Assembly: GCF_040611135.1 (NCBI RefSeq)
Contig: NZ_JBEXNL010000004.1
Span: forward strand, 124,001 to 188,000
Direction: 5' to 3'
DNA: 64,000 bases
DNA from: Tsukamurella sp040611135
Lineage (GTDB): Bacteria; Actinomycetota; Actinomycetes; Mycobacteriales; Mycobacteriaceae
The notes beneath the pieces are model-generated. The model was not told the DNA's origin. It searched no databases and saw only the letters and a list, made by a program, of their open reading frames with translations. Position 1 is the stretch's first letter. Each line of letters begins with the position of its first letter. Shown piece by piece: positions 50,603-58,964 of this stretch. The translations under genes and the position numbers were made by a program.

Positions 50603-51835
50603 GTGCCGACCAGCGCTGACTTCCGGGCATGGTGCGCCGCGAGCGGGTACGCCGAGGGAACGATCTCGGAGGCCGATCGACGCGGTCTGCGGCTGCTCTC
50701 GCTCGCCGCGTACGCGTCGGCCGTCGTGAGCCTGGCCTTCGCCGTGACCGGCCTGGGGTTCGGTGGGCCACGCGGGATCGTTGTGATCAATCTCGTGTTC
50801 GCCGGAGCGTTCGTGGCGGTGCCGGCGTTGCGCCGGTTCGGTGTGCTCGCGGTGGCGGCCGGGTTCCTGGTCGTCGCGGCGACCACGTTGTGGACCATGT
50901 GCTCGTTGCTCGGCCAGGGAGTGGGGCTGCTGTTCTACTACCTGGTGATGGCGACCGCCGTGCCGATGATCGTCGGGGTTCGCAGGATCCTCCTGACGGT
51001 GGCCGTGGTCGTGGCCTGCGTGGCAGCGGTGATCTACCTGCACTTCACCGTGCCCGATGACACCGGCGTGCTCCCCGGCTGGTTCGCCACCGTGGCGTTC
51101 GTCATCAACGCGAGCGCCGCGGCCCTCCTCGCGGTGTCGATCGTCGGCGCCGGGTTGGTGCAGATCCAGCGCGCGGAGGCGGCACTCGAGGAGCAGTACC
51201 AGCGCTCGGAGGCGCTCCTCGACAACATTCTTCCGCGCAGCGTCGCCGAGCGACTCAAGCAGCCGGGCCACCCCGAGATCGCCGACGCCTACGCCGATGC
51301 GTCGGTCCTGTTCGCTGACATCGCGGGCTTCACGACGATGTCCAGTCACACCGCGCCGGCGGACGTCGTGCGGTACCTCGACCGGCTGTACACGGCCCTG
51401 GACGCACTGGTCGAGCTGCACGGGCTGGAGAAGATCAAGACCACTGGCGATTCCTACATGGTGGTCAGCGGCGTCCCGCAGCCGCGGGGCGAGCACCTCA
51501 CAGCGCTCGCCCGATTCGCGCTGGCGATGCGGGCCACCGCGGCAGCGGTCCTCGACGCCGACGGTCGCGCCACGCCCCTGCGCGTCGGGCTGGCGGACGG
51601 TCCCGTCGTGGCCGGTGTCATCGGGTCGAAGAAGTTCTTCTTCGATGTCTGGGGCGACGCGGTCAACGTGGCCTCCCGGATGGAGTCGACGGGCGTCGTG
51701 GGCCGCATCCAGGTGACGGAATCCGTCCACGCGCGGCTCGCCGAAACCTTCGCGTTCGAAGAACGTGGCGTCATCGCGGTCAAGGGCAAGCCCGACCAGC
51801 CGACGTGGTTCCTCCTCGGCGAGCGGCCCGGCTGA
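50603..51835 (+). CDS. Membrane-anchored class III adenylate/guanylate cyclase
   Basis: A 410-residue cyclase. About six membrane helices occupy residues 30-190, followed by a short coiled segment (QIQRAEAALEEQYQRSEALL) and the catalytic domain at about 225-400. The first metal Asp is in VLFADIAGFTT near 238 and the second in KIKTTGDSYMVV near 285. The purine-binding Lys is in EKIKTTGD, and the transition-state Asn and Arg are in DVWGDAVNVASRME near 347-360. The Lys/Asp pair favours ATP over GTP. cAMP would feed the CRP-type regulator whose apparent site lies upstream of the rpf gene (inference). GTG start at 50603. Confidence 0.92.
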   Translation: MPTSADFRAWCAASGYAEGTISEADRRGLRLLSLAAYASAVVSLAFAVTGLGFGGPRGIVVINLVFAGAFVAVPALRRFGVLAVAAGFLVVAATTLWTMCSLLGQGVGLLFYYLVMATAVPMIVGVRRILLTVAVVVACVAAVIYLHFTVPDDTGVLPGWFATVAFVINASAAALLAVSIVGAGLVQIQRAEAALEEQYQRSEALLDNILPRSVAERLKQPGHPEIADAYADASVLFADIAGFTTMSSHTAPADVVRYLDRLYTALDALVELHGLEKIKTTGDSYMVVSGVPQPRGEHLTALARFALAMRATAAAVLDADGRATPLRVGLADGPVVAGVIGSKKFFFDVWGDAVNVASRMESTGVVGRIQVTESVHARLAETFAFEERGVIAVKGKPDQPTWFLLGERPG

Positions 51836-51853
51836 CCGGCAGCGCCGAGGGCC

Positions 51854-52240
51854 TCAGCAGCGGTACGAGTTGTCCGCGCCGATCGACTTCACGGTGGGCT
51901 TGTGAGCGCCGGTGCAGGTGATCGTGTTGTCGTGACCGCTCACCTCGACGGACGAGGCCGATCCCAGCGTGATCGAGTTGTCGCTGCCGATCAGCTTCAG
52001 GCTCGTCACGTCGCGGAAGGTGAGGGTGTTGTCGTGGCCGCTGACCTCGACCCGCGTGCAGTTCGACGTGAACACGATCGAGTTGTCCGAGCCGATGAGC
52101 CTCACATCGTCGTTGCACGCCAGGGTGCGTACCTGGTCGTGTCCGTTGAGCTCGATCGCGGCGGAGGCCATCGGGGCGGCGGTGACGGTGGCGGCGGCGA
52201 GCGCAGTGGTGGCGAGGGCGATTCGGGTCAGGGCGCGCAT
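51854..52240 (-). CDS. Secreted DUF3060 repeat protein
   Basis: A 128-residue exported protein with a signal peptide (about 1-27, ending APMASAA). The mature part consists of short alternating repeats of two types, GSDNSI and SGHDNT, each followed by a beta strand: LNGHDQV, LIGSDNSIVF, VSGHDNTLTF, LIGSDNSITL, VSGHDNTITC, SIGADNSYRC. This regular pattern predicts a small right-handed beta-helix. Cysteines in LACND, TSNC, ITC and YRC may pair. DUF3060 proteins are common in mycobacteria as surface or secreted proteins of unknown function. The ATG at 52240 is clear. Confidence 0.88.
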   Translation of the reverse strand: MRALTRIALATTALAAATVTAAPMASAAIELNGHDQVRTLACNDDVRLIGSDNSIVFTSNCTRVEVSGHDNTLTFRDVTSLKLIGSDNSITLGSASSVEVSGHDNTITCTGAHKPTVKSIGADNSYRC

Positions 52241-52450
52241 GTTCGGTCGACTTTCTGCAACGGTGTAAAGGAACGAATCGGACGATATCAGGCACAGCCG
52301 GCCGCGGATTCGTGTTCAGGTCCCGTTCACCGCCCGGTCGCCATTGTGATCATCGTGAGCGGGACCGTTCCGCAGAATGCCCGGCGGAGGCAGACTGATC
52401 CGTCATACCCGGACGAGTAAGCCCGTCCGCCAGGCCCCAGGAGAGTCCGC

Positions 52451-53404
52451 ATGCCCACCCTCGTCATCGTCGCCTTCGTCGGGCTGCTCGGTCAGCTCGT
52501 CGACGGGAGTCTCGGCATGGCCTTCGGTGTCACCGCGACGACCTTCCTCGTCGCTCTCACGACGCTCTCGCCCGCCGCGATCAGCGCGACGATCCACCTC
52601 GCCGAGATCGGCACCAGCGCGGTGTCCGGCGCCTCGCACTGGCGGTTCGGCAACGTCGACTGGAAGGTGGTGCGGCGCATCGGTGTTCCGGGCGCGATCG
52701 GTGCGTTCGTCGGGGCGACGGTGCTGTCCAACCTGTCGACGGAGATCGCCAAGCCGCTGATGGCCGTGATCCTGCTCGTGCTCGGCCTGTACGTGCTGCT
52801 GCGCTTCACCTTCCGCGGCATCGACACCAAGAACCTCGGCAAGCCCCTCAGGTCGCGGTTCCTCGCGCCGCTGGGCCTGTTCGGCGGCTTCGTCGACGCC
52901 ACCGGGGGCGGCGGATGGGGCCCCGTCGGGACACCGGCGCTGCTGGCATCGGGCCGGATGGAGCCCCGCAAGGTGGTCGGCACGATCGACACCAGCGAGT
53001 TCCTCGTCGCGCTCGCAGCCTCGCTCGGATTCCTCGCCAACCTCGGTGGCGAGGGCGTGAACTTCGGCTATGCGGGCGCGATCCTGCTGGGCGGCGTGAT
53101 CGCAGCTCCGATCGCGGCGTGGCTGGTGCGGCACTTCCCGCCGCGGCTGCTCGGCGCCTCAGTGGGCGGTCTCATCGTGCTCACCAATGCCCGGACCCTG
53201 GTGGGCAAGAGCGCACTGGCCCTGGACCCCGGCGTGCAGCGTGCGGTGTACATCGTCATCGTGGCGGGTTGGATCGCGGCCTTCGCGTACTCCTTCGTCC
53301 AGTACCGGCGCGACTCCGTGCTCGAGTCCGCTGATTCCATCGGCGAGCTCGCCGCTCGGAATGCGAGTGCCGGCGACGATGCGAAGGCGACCGTGCCGGC
53401 CTGA
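52451..53404 (+). CDS. TauE/SafE family sulfite/anion exporter
   Basis: A 317-residue membrane protein with about eight helices arranged as two TauE/SafE halves. It begins LVIVAFVGLLGQLVDGSLGM, whose glycine-rich GSLGM.FGVT pattern is the first-half signature. The second-half signature appears as GGFVDATGGGGWGPVGTPAL near 140-159. These transporters export sulfite, organosulfonates or related anions. The ATG at 52451 follows AGGAGAG. The acidic C-terminal about 25 residues are cytosolic. A hairpin terminator follows. No sulfur-metabolism partner is adjacent. Confidence 0.9.
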   Translation: MPTLVIVAFVGLLGQLVDGSLGMAFGVTATTFLVALTTLSPAAISATIHLAEIGTSAVSGASHWRFGNVDWKVVRRIGVPGAIGAFVGATVLSNLSTEIAKPLMAVILLVLGLYVLLRFTFRGIDTKNLGKPLRSRFLAPLGLFGGFVDATGGGGWGPVGTPALLASGRMEPRKVVGTIDTSEFLVALAASLGFLANLGGEGVNFGYAGAILLGGVIAAPIAAWLVRHFPPRLLGASVGGLIVLTNARTLVGKSALALDPGVQRAVYIVIVAGWIAAFAYSFVQYRRDSVLESADSIGELAARNASAGDDAKATVPA

Positions 53405-53415
53405 TCGTCGATCTT

Positions 53416-53460
53416 CGTGTGGCGGACCGTTTCCGCTCAGCGGGAACAATCCGCCACACG
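53416..53460. terminator. Hairpin after the TauE gene
   Basis: An 11-bp perfect outer stem, CGTGTGGCGGA (53416-53426) with TCCGCCACACG (53450-53460). An inner stem GTTTCCGCT / AGCGGGAAC has one mismatch. It starts 12 bases after the TauE stop. Confidence 0.75.
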
Positions 53461-53490
53461 TGCGTCCCGACATGTCCGTACGGTGGGCGC

Positions 53491-53820
53491 ATGGACGTGT
53501 GGGTCGCCGACCCGGCCCGCGACGCACCGCACGTGGCCGCGCTGCGGACGGCGTGGACGGCCACGCCGGGCGAGGAGTCGACGGCGTGGGGCTACGTCGG
53601 GCACGTGTTCGTGTTCCGATGGCGCGCCGGGAGGGGTTCGGCCACGCGCTGATCGAGGCGGTGCAGGACGAGGCGCGGCGCCGCGGCTACCGCCGCCTCG
53701 TGCTCGCTCCGAGCGAGATGGGGGAGGGACCGTTCCGCCGCACCGGTTTCCGCGCGGCGCACGAGCTCCGCGGCGCACGAGCTCATGGTGTGGGAACCCG
53801 GCGCCGCGACCAGGTCGTGA
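53491..53820 (+). pseudogene. Degraded GNAT acetyltransferase gene
   Basis: Remnants of a GNAT-fold gene lie in two frames. The first frame from ATG 53491 gives VWVADPARDAPHVAALRTAW and then WGYVGHVFVFR before derailing to a stop at 53652. The other frame continues as ARREGFGHALIEAVQDEARR (acetyl-CoA loop), RRLVLAPSEMGE and PFRRTGFRAAHEL. A 16-base unit, CGCGGCGCACGAGCTC, is directly duplicated at 53753-53768 and 53769-53784. Without the duplication the frame would end HELMVWEPGAATRS at the TGA 53818. The spacing between the N-terminal block and the acetyl-CoA loop is also too short for GNAT, implying an internal deletion. Confidence 0.8.
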
Positions 53821-55021
53821 GGGATCGCGGCCCGGCGCCCCGATCCAGGGCCCGCACGAACATCCAGCAGCCGACGCCGGACAGGACCATCGCGATCCCG
53901 AAGGTCGGCGCGTAACCCAGGAGATCGCCCGACGCGCCGCCCGCGAATCCCGCGGCTCCCTGCGCGGCCACCACGGCGCACGCGAGCAGGGTGTAGTCGG
54001 CGCCCGCGTGCTCCCGCTCGCTGGCGTCCATCATCAGAGTGAACAGCGCGACCGTCGCGGCGCCGCCGAAGACGTGCTCGGTGAGGTTCGCCGCCACCAC
54101 CATCGGGAAGCCGCCCACGCCGAGCGCCGCCGCGACGTACAGCCCGATCGTGACGGTCTGCGCGAGACCGCCGGCGAGCAACGCGGTGCGGCGTCCGTAG
54201 CGGAACGCCCACCACGCCCCGAGTGCCGAGCCCACCAGTGCGCCCGTCGAGCTCAGCGCGCCGCCGACCAGTGCGATCTCCTTGAGGTCGAGACCCGCGT
54301 CGTGCAGGAAGGGCCCCGCGATCGCGGAGACCATCGCGTTGCCGAACTTGTAGGCGGCGAGGAGGGCGATCAGGGCGATCACCCCGGGACGCCGCAGCCG
54401 GTGCCACCACGCGGTACCCAGGCCCGCTGCGGCCGGTGGCCCGACGGTGGGCGGCGCACCGTCGGGCGGCACGTCCCGTGCCAGGAACACGACGGGGACC
54501 GTGCACAGGAGGATGAGCCCGCCCAGGGTGAGCAGGAGGACGCGCCAGCCGCCGTCCGCGTAGATCCAGAGCAGCCCGCCGCCGCCGGCGATCATGCCGA
54601 GGCGGTACGCGCCGGTCTGGATGCCGTTGCCGAGGCCACGTTCGCGGGGGCCGAGCAGGCGCACCGTGAGGCCGTCGGTCGCGATGTCCTGCGTCGCGGA
54701 GAGCAGGTTGATCGCCGCGATCGCGACGTACAGCCAGCGCAGGGATCCGGCGAGATCGGTGGCGGCGAGGGCGAAGGCGACGCCGGCGGAGCCGAGCTGG
54801 GTCGTGAGCAGCCACTGCCGTCGGGTCCCGATCCGGTCGACGGCCGGTGCCCAGAGGAACTTGATGCCCCAGGGCAGGTAGAGGAAGGACGTGAGGCTGA
54901 TCGCGGTCAGCGACAGGCCGGCGTCCCGGAGTAGGACGGGGATCGCCTGCGTGAAGAAGCCGAAGGGCAGGCCCTGGGCGAAGTACAGGCCCGTCAGGAG
55001 GACGAGTACGCGCACCGACAC
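53783..55021 (-). CDS. AmpG-like MFS transporter
   Basis: A 412-residue 12-helix transporter resembling AmpG/acetyl-CoA-transporter-like MFS proteins. It begins VLVLLTGLYFAQGLPFGFFT, followed by LTSFLYLPWGIKFLWAPAVD and SATQDIATDGLTVRLL, which are the AmpG-type signature blocks in helices 1-4. AmpG imports muropeptides; an import role in cell-wall recycling is plausible given the Rpf factor upstream, but actinobacterial relatives are uncharacterised. The GTG at 55021 begins right at the first helix. Its last codons run into the duplicated 16-base unit of the GNAT remnant on the other strand. Confidence 0.85.
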   Translation of the reverse strand: MSVRVLVLLTGLYFAQGLPFGFFTQAIPVLLRDAGLSLTAISLTSFLYLPWGIKFLWAPAVDRIGTRRQWLLTTQLGSAGVAFALAATDLAGSLRWLYVAIAAINLLSATQDIATDGLTVRLLGPRERGLGNGIQTGAYRLGMIAGGGGLLWIYADGGWRVLLLTLGGLILLCTVPVVFLARDVPPDGAPPTVGPPAAAGLGTAWWHRLRRPGVIALIALLAAYKFGNAMVSAIAGPFLHDAGLDLKEIALVGGALSSTGALVGSALGAWWAFRYGRRTALLAGGLAQTVTIGLYVAAALGVGGFPMVVAANLTEHVFGGAATVALFTLMMDASEREHAGADYTLLACAVVAAQGAAGFAGGASGDLLGYAPTFGIAMVLSGVGCWMFVRALDRGAGPRSLTTWSRRRVPTP

Positions 55022-55071
55022 CCCGTGATTCTCGCAGACTGCGCGGCGTGCGGCGGCGGTGGCCGGACCCG

Positions 55072-55122
55072 CGAACGCCTGTGGCGGTCGATCCACGAGG
55101 GATCGACCGCCACAGGCGTTCG
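55072..55122. terminator. Perfect 23-bp hairpin between rpf and the MFS gene
   Basis: Left arm 55072-55094 (begins CGAACGCCTGTGGCGGTC) and right arm 55100-55122 are exact complements around an ACGAG loop. It lies 21 bases after the rpf stop on the minus strand and upstream of the AmpG-like gene, separating the two transcripts. No U-tract. Confidence 0.85.
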
Positions 55123-55143
55123 TAGCAAAGCGGGGGTGCGACC

Positions 55144-55467
55144 TCAGCCGCGGCCGCCGCAGCTCGGCCATGCGCCGATGCCCTGCGAGGCGAGAACGTT
55201 CTCGGCCACGCGGATCTGCTCGGCACGCGACGCGTTGTGCGGGCTGCCGCTGCCGCCGTTGGCGTTCCAGGTGGACTGGCTGAACTGCAGCCCGCCGTAG
55301 TAGCCGTTGCCGGTGTTGGTGCTCCAGTTGCCACCCGACTCGCAGGCGGCGATGGCGTCCCAGTTGACGCTGCTGGCGTTCGCAGCACCGGTGCCGAAGG
55401 CAACGGGAGCGGCGACGATCGCGCCGGTGACGGCCATCATGCCCAGGGTCTTACGGATGTTCTTCAA
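55144..55467 (-). CDS. Resuscitation-promoting factor, minimal Rpf domain
   Basis: A 107-residue secreted Rpf-type muralytic transglycosylase. The signal peptide (about 1-31) ends GTGAANA. The mature protein is just the Rpf domain, starting VNWDAIAACESGGNW with catalytic Glu43, and includes GYYGGLQFSQSTWNANGG and RVAENVLASQGIGAWPSC. Cys42 and Cys103 should form the family disulfide. A TTG at 55467 is taken as start because AAAGGAA lies just upstream; an ATG at 55491 would place that site inside the gene. Rpf proteins cleave peptidoglycan to restart growth of dormant cells. The long leader carries a CRP-like site. Confidence 0.9.
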   Translation of the reverse strand: MKNIRKTLGMMAVTGAIVAAPVAFGTGAANASSVNWDAIAACESGGNWSTNTGNGYYGGLQFSQSTWNANGGSGSPHNASRAEQIRVAENVLASQGIGAWPSCGGRG

Positions 55468-56210
55468 GGGGTTCCTTTCGCCGTTGCGCATGCCAGGACA
55501 CGGCCCGATTGGGGCGGAGGTGTCGGGGAAGGACATGGACCGTGCCTTCTCTGTCGGGCACGGCAGTGGGCTGAGGAAGATCTCTCAACCGGCTTCGGCG
55601 ACGTGGTGCGTCACTCTGGAAGCCGTCCGGCGCCCGAGGAAGAGTCTCTCGTTTCGGCGGCGGGCCCACACATACGCGGTGGTTCGCGGATTCAGTTTTG
55701 TTCCCGGTGACCGGGTCGAGATGAACACTAGGGCGCTATCGGGCCGGTGTCATCCCCGCTTCGGGACGGTCGCGGTTTGATAACGCTTCGGTCACGACAG
55801 GCTGTGAGGAAGGTAAGTCCAGGTCATGCCGGAAAACGCTAGCAATAGCTTGCATGGGCAATGACCTGCGGAAAGTGACGGTTATCACAGTCTAAATGTG
55901 GTGTCGGTCACGCAGTTCTCAGGTCACGGAATCGTGAACAAGCCGGTTGTCAGGCACGCTGCGCGCCTCCTTCAGTACGTCCGCAGCGGCGACGCGGGCC
56001 CTCCCGAGCCGCACCGCCGCCGCGCTGTTGCACCCTCTCGAGTGCGTCCTGCGACGTCGTCCCCATCACGTCCTCGATCGGACGCACCGGCTCGGCGATC
56101 GGTTCCGCTGCTCATCGGCCGTCTCACAGACGTGCGCTTGCGCGCGGCAGAGCAGGCGCTCTCAGGCGCTCTCGCGCGCGGACGCGGCCCTCTGGGGCAG
56201 GGATAGGCGA
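55468..56210. other. Long non-coding region upstream of rpf
   Basis: No convincing gene over about 740 bases; reading frames here are short and unlike any family. On the minus strand it forms the rpf leader. It contains a stem CCGTGCC / GGCACGG about 90 bases upstream of rpf, a CRP-like palindrome at 55874-55889 and an AT-rich zone around 55,830-55,900 suited to a promoter. I looked for the ydaO (c-di-AMP) riboswitch often found before rpfA and could not match its conserved segments. Confidence 0.5.
55874..55889. promoter_or_regulatory. CRP/GlxR-type binding site upstream of rpf
   Basis: AGTGACGGTTATCACA matches the CRP consensus TGTGA-N6-TCACA with a single outer mismatch. It is about 410 bases upstream of the rpf start. 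Rpf genes of Mycobacterium and Corynebacterium are known CRP or GlxR targets, which supports function here, although the distance implies a distal promoter or long leader. Confidence 0.6.
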
Positions 56211-56249
56211 ACGGGGCGCCGCCGCGGCAGTGCCGCGACGACGCCCCGT
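56211..56249 (-). terminator. Terminator of the fadE operon
   Basis: A long near-perfect inverted repeat: ACGGGGCGCCGCCGCGGCA (56211-56229) pairs with 56231-56249 with two mismatches. It lies 15 bases beyond the stop of the minus-strand acyl-CoA dehydrogenase gene. The single-base spacer means that the tip of the stem must open. Confidence 0.7.
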
Positions 56250-56264
56250 CGAACCTCCCCTGGT

Positions 56265-57500
56265 CTACTTGAGCTGCGAGCTCGTGAGATCCAGGTGACG
56301 ACGCGCGATGATCAGCTGCTGGATCTGCTGCGTTCCCTCGAAGATGTCCAGGATCTTCGAGTCGCGGGCCCACTTCTCGAGTAGCGTCCGCTCCGAGTAG
56401 CCCAGAGCGCCGGCCAGTTCCACCGCCTTCAGCGTCACGTCCGAGCCGACGCGGCCGGCCTTGGCCTTCGCCATCGAGGCGTTCATCGAGTTCGGCAGCT
56501 TGTTGTCCGCCATCCAGCCGGACTTCAGGGTGAGCTGGTACGCGGCCTCCCAGTCGGACTCGAGCCGGATGAACTCGGCGGCCGCGTGCGGCAGCGTGTT
56601 CACGGGGGCGTCGTAGTCGATGACGATCCCCGCGTCCTCCAGGACGGTGCGCAGCTCCTCGAGTGAGGCCCGCGCGCAGCCGATGGCCATGGCGGCCACC
56701 AGCGGGCGGGTGTTGTCGAAGGTCTGCATGACCCCGGCGAAGCCCTTCTCCACGTTCACTTCCGGGCTGCCCAGGATGTTCTCGAACGGGACACGGCAGT
56801 CCTCGAAGCGGATCTCCGCGGTATCGGAGGCACGGATGCCGAGCTTGTGCTCGAGGCGGGCGACGGTGACGCCCGGGTGCTCGCGCGGCACGACGAAGGA
56901 CTTGATCGCGGCGCGGCCGGCGCTGCGGTCCACGCTCGCCCACACCACGATGTGGTCGGCGCGCGAGCCGGACGTCACGAAGATCTTGGTGCCGTTGATG
57001 ACCCACTCGTCGCCGTCGCGCACGGCGGTGGCGGTGACCGCCGCCGAGTCCGAACCGAAGGAGGGCTCGGTGATGGCCATCGACGCCCAGACCTTGCCGA
57101 ACCGCTCGAGCTGCTCGTCGGTCGCCACCGCCGCGATGGCGGCGTTACCGAGCCCCTGGTACGGGAACGCGAGCATCAGACCCGTATCGCCCCAGCACAT
57201 CTCGATCGCGTTGATGATGGACTCCATGGTGCCGCCGTTGCGGCTGCCGGCGGTCACGTCGACCGGCTTGGGCTTGTCCTCGCCCTCGCCCTTCTTGCGA
57301 TCGCCCGAGGCGGCCGACGGTGCCTGGCCCGCGTCGGCGAGCCCGTCGTAGAGCGCCGCGATGGTGTCGAGCTCCTTGGGGTACTCGTGCTCGGCGAGGT
57401 CGTACTTGCGCGAGATGGGGCGGAAGATCTCGGCCGCGCCCTGGTGCGACATCTCGGCCGACGCCTTGAGCTTGCGGGGAAGTTCCAGATTGATTGCCAT
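56265..57500 (-). CDS. Acyl-CoA dehydrogenase (FadE23-like)
   Basis: A 411-residue acyl-CoA dehydrogenase. Family blocks are MAITEPSFGSDSAA near 140-153, GTKIFVTSGSRADH and the C-terminal ILDIFEGTQQIQ with catalytic Glu near 388. A low-complexity charged insert (SGDRKKGEGEDKPKP) at about 65-80 is unusual for the family. Downstream partner of the second dehydrogenase (31-base gap). Together with the adjacent hisN-like gene this reproduces the Rv3137/fadE24/fadE23 neighbourhood. The two subunits may form a heteromeric enzyme, as several mycobacterial FadE pairs do (inference). Confidence 0.85.
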   Translation of the reverse strand: MAINLELPRKLKASAEMSHQGAAEIFRPISRKYDLAEHEYPKELDTIAALYDGLADAGQAPSAASGDRKKGEGEDKPKPVDVTAGSRNGGTMESIINAIEMCWGDTGLMLAFPYQGLGNAAIAAVATDEQLERFGKVWASMAITEPSFGSDSAAVTATAVRDGDEWVINGTKIFVTSGSRADHIVVWASVDRSAGRAAIKSFVVPREHPGVTVARLEHKLGIRASDTAEIRFEDCRVPFENILGSPEVNVEKGFAGVMQTFDNTRPLVAAMAIGCARASLEELRTVLEDAGIVIDYDAPVNTLPHAAAEFIRLESDWEAAYQLTLKSGWMADNKLPNSMNASMAKAKAGRVGSDVTLKAVELAGALGYSERTLLEKWARDSKILDIFEGTQQIQQLIIARRHLDLTSSQLK

Positions 57501-57531
57501 GATGGTTCTTTCAGTCTCGGGAGATGTCGGT

Positions 57532-58899
57532 CTAGAGGACGACGACGCCCTCGGCAATGCCCACGGCGCGCAGATCGCGGTACCACCGCTCCACCGGGTG
57601 CTCCTTGGTGAAGCCGTGTCCGCCGAGCAGCTGAACGCCGTCGAGCCCGATCCGCATGCCCTTGTCGGTGGCGAACTTCCGCGCCAGCGCGGCCTCGCGG
57701 GCGAAGGACAGGCCCTGCTCGGCGCGCGCGGCGCCGCGCCACACCAGCAGCTCGAGGCCCTCGATCTCGGTCGCCATGTCGGCGACGGCGAAGGCCACGG
57801 CCTGACGGTGCGCGATCGGCTCGCCGAAGGCCTCTCGCTCCTTGACGTACGGGGTCACGTAGTCGAGGACGGCGCGCGAGGTGCCCAGTGCCAGTGCGGA
57901 CCAGCCGAGCCGGGCCAGTCGCACCACGTCGGTGTAGTTCTGCGCGGCGGTATCGAGATCGACCTCGCCGAGTAGTGCGGTCGACGGCACCTTGACGTTG
58001 TTGAGGTTCAGCCGGCCCAGCGACGCGGCGCGCAGGCCCATGCTCGGGTCGCCCTCGACGATGACCCCGTCGGAGCCGGACTCCACGATGAAGAGCGCGG
58101 GCTTACCGTCGAGCTCCGCGCCGACGACGAACAGCTCGGCCGTACCGGCCTGCGGGACCATCGACTTCACGCCGCTCAGAACGTATCCGCCCGAGGTGCG
58201 GGTGGCCTTGGTGCCCAGCGCGAACGGGTTGAACAGTGCTCCCGGCTCGGCGATGACCACCGAGGACTGCGGCACGGACTCGCCCGCGTACTCCCTGAGA
58301 TAGGTCTGCTGTTGGCCGTCCGAGCCGAACTGCGCGAGCGCAACGGCCACGCCGCTCGGGGCGAGGATCGGCAGTGCCAGGCCCATGTCGCCGTGCGCGA
58401 GGGCTTCCGCCACCAGGGCGTTGGTCACCACACCGCGCTCGGAGCCGGCACCGTCGAGCTCCTCCGGCACGTTGATCATCGTGATGCCGAGCTCGGTCGC
58501 GCGCTCGAGGAGCGACTCGGGGGCCTCGGTGGCGGCGTCGGCGTCGAAGGCCGCGGGCCGGATGATCTCCGCGGCGAAGTCCCTCACCGTGTCGGCGATC
58601 ATCTGCTGCTCGTCGTCCGGCGTCAGGTCGTAGTTCGACCGGGTGCTCGAGGACAGGCGCTTGGGCTTGCCGGTGCCGGTGACCACCTTGAAGGTGCGGT
58701 TCGCGGCGCCCAGCGCCTTGAACCCGGTCTTCGTGCCCTCGTAGGCGACGCGGTTCACGAGGCCCTGGAGGCCGCGGTTCTGCACGAAGGGCGTCTGGAC
58801 CACGGCCATCAGGGCGCGGATCAGCTGCCCGGTGGGGTTCCGCCGGATCGGGTTCTTCCCGATGGCGCTGGTGTCCCGGGGGTCGGTTGACGTGCTCAT
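57532..58899 (-). CDS. Acyl-CoA dehydrogenase (FadE24-like)
   Basis: A 455-residue acyl-CoA dehydrogenase with an N-terminal extension of about 85 residues (SAIGKNPIRRNPTGQLIRAL and a basic YEGTKTGFKALG stretch) before the catalytic fold at SNYDLTPDDEQQMIADTVRD. The C-terminal helical bundle has GVQLLGGHGFTKEHPVERWYRD. The protein stops at GIAEGVVVL, where the usual YEGT catalytic loop would lie, so its own active site is atypical and the partner subunit may supply catalysis. The ATG at 58899 follows GGTGGAG. First gene of the operon, with a palindrome-rich promoter region upstream. Confidence 0.85.
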   Translation of the reverse strand: MSTSTDPRDTSAIGKNPIRRNPTGQLIRALMAVVQTPFVQNRGLQGLVNRVAYEGTKTGFKALGAANRTFKVVTGTGKPKRLSSSTRSNYDLTPDDEQQMIADTVRDFAAEIIRPAAFDADAATEAPESLLERATELGITMINVPEELDGAGSERGVVTNALVAEALAHGDMGLALPILAPSGVAVALAQFGSDGQQQTYLREYAGESVPQSSVVIAEPGALFNPFALGTKATRTSGGYVLSGVKSMVPQAGTAELFVVGAELDGKPALFIVESGSDGVIVEGDPSMGLRAASLGRLNLNNVKVPSTALLGEVDLDTAAQNYTDVVRLARLGWSALALGTSRAVLDYVTPYVKEREAFGEPIAHRQAVAFAVADMATEIEGLELLVWRGAARAEQGLSFAREAALARKFATDKGMRIGLDGVQLLGGHGFTKEHPVERWYRDLRAVGIAEGVVVL

Positions 58900-58964
58900 C
58901 TCCACCATCTCGTCTTCGCGGCGAGGCCGATCGCGGGAGGATTCCCGGCCGACGCGATCGCCAA

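Noticed and set aside
55468..55900. Possible ydaO/c-di-AMP riboswitch in the rpf leader
   Set aside because: rpfA genes often carry one, and a GGGGCGGAGG-like string occurs, but it is on the wrong strand, and the conserved core segments could not be matched on the minus strand.
55898..56206. Plus-strand frame of 102 codons upstream of the fadE23-like gene
   Set aside because: Low-complexity Arg/Ala/Pro-rich sequence without ribosome site or family resemblance; treated as non-coding.
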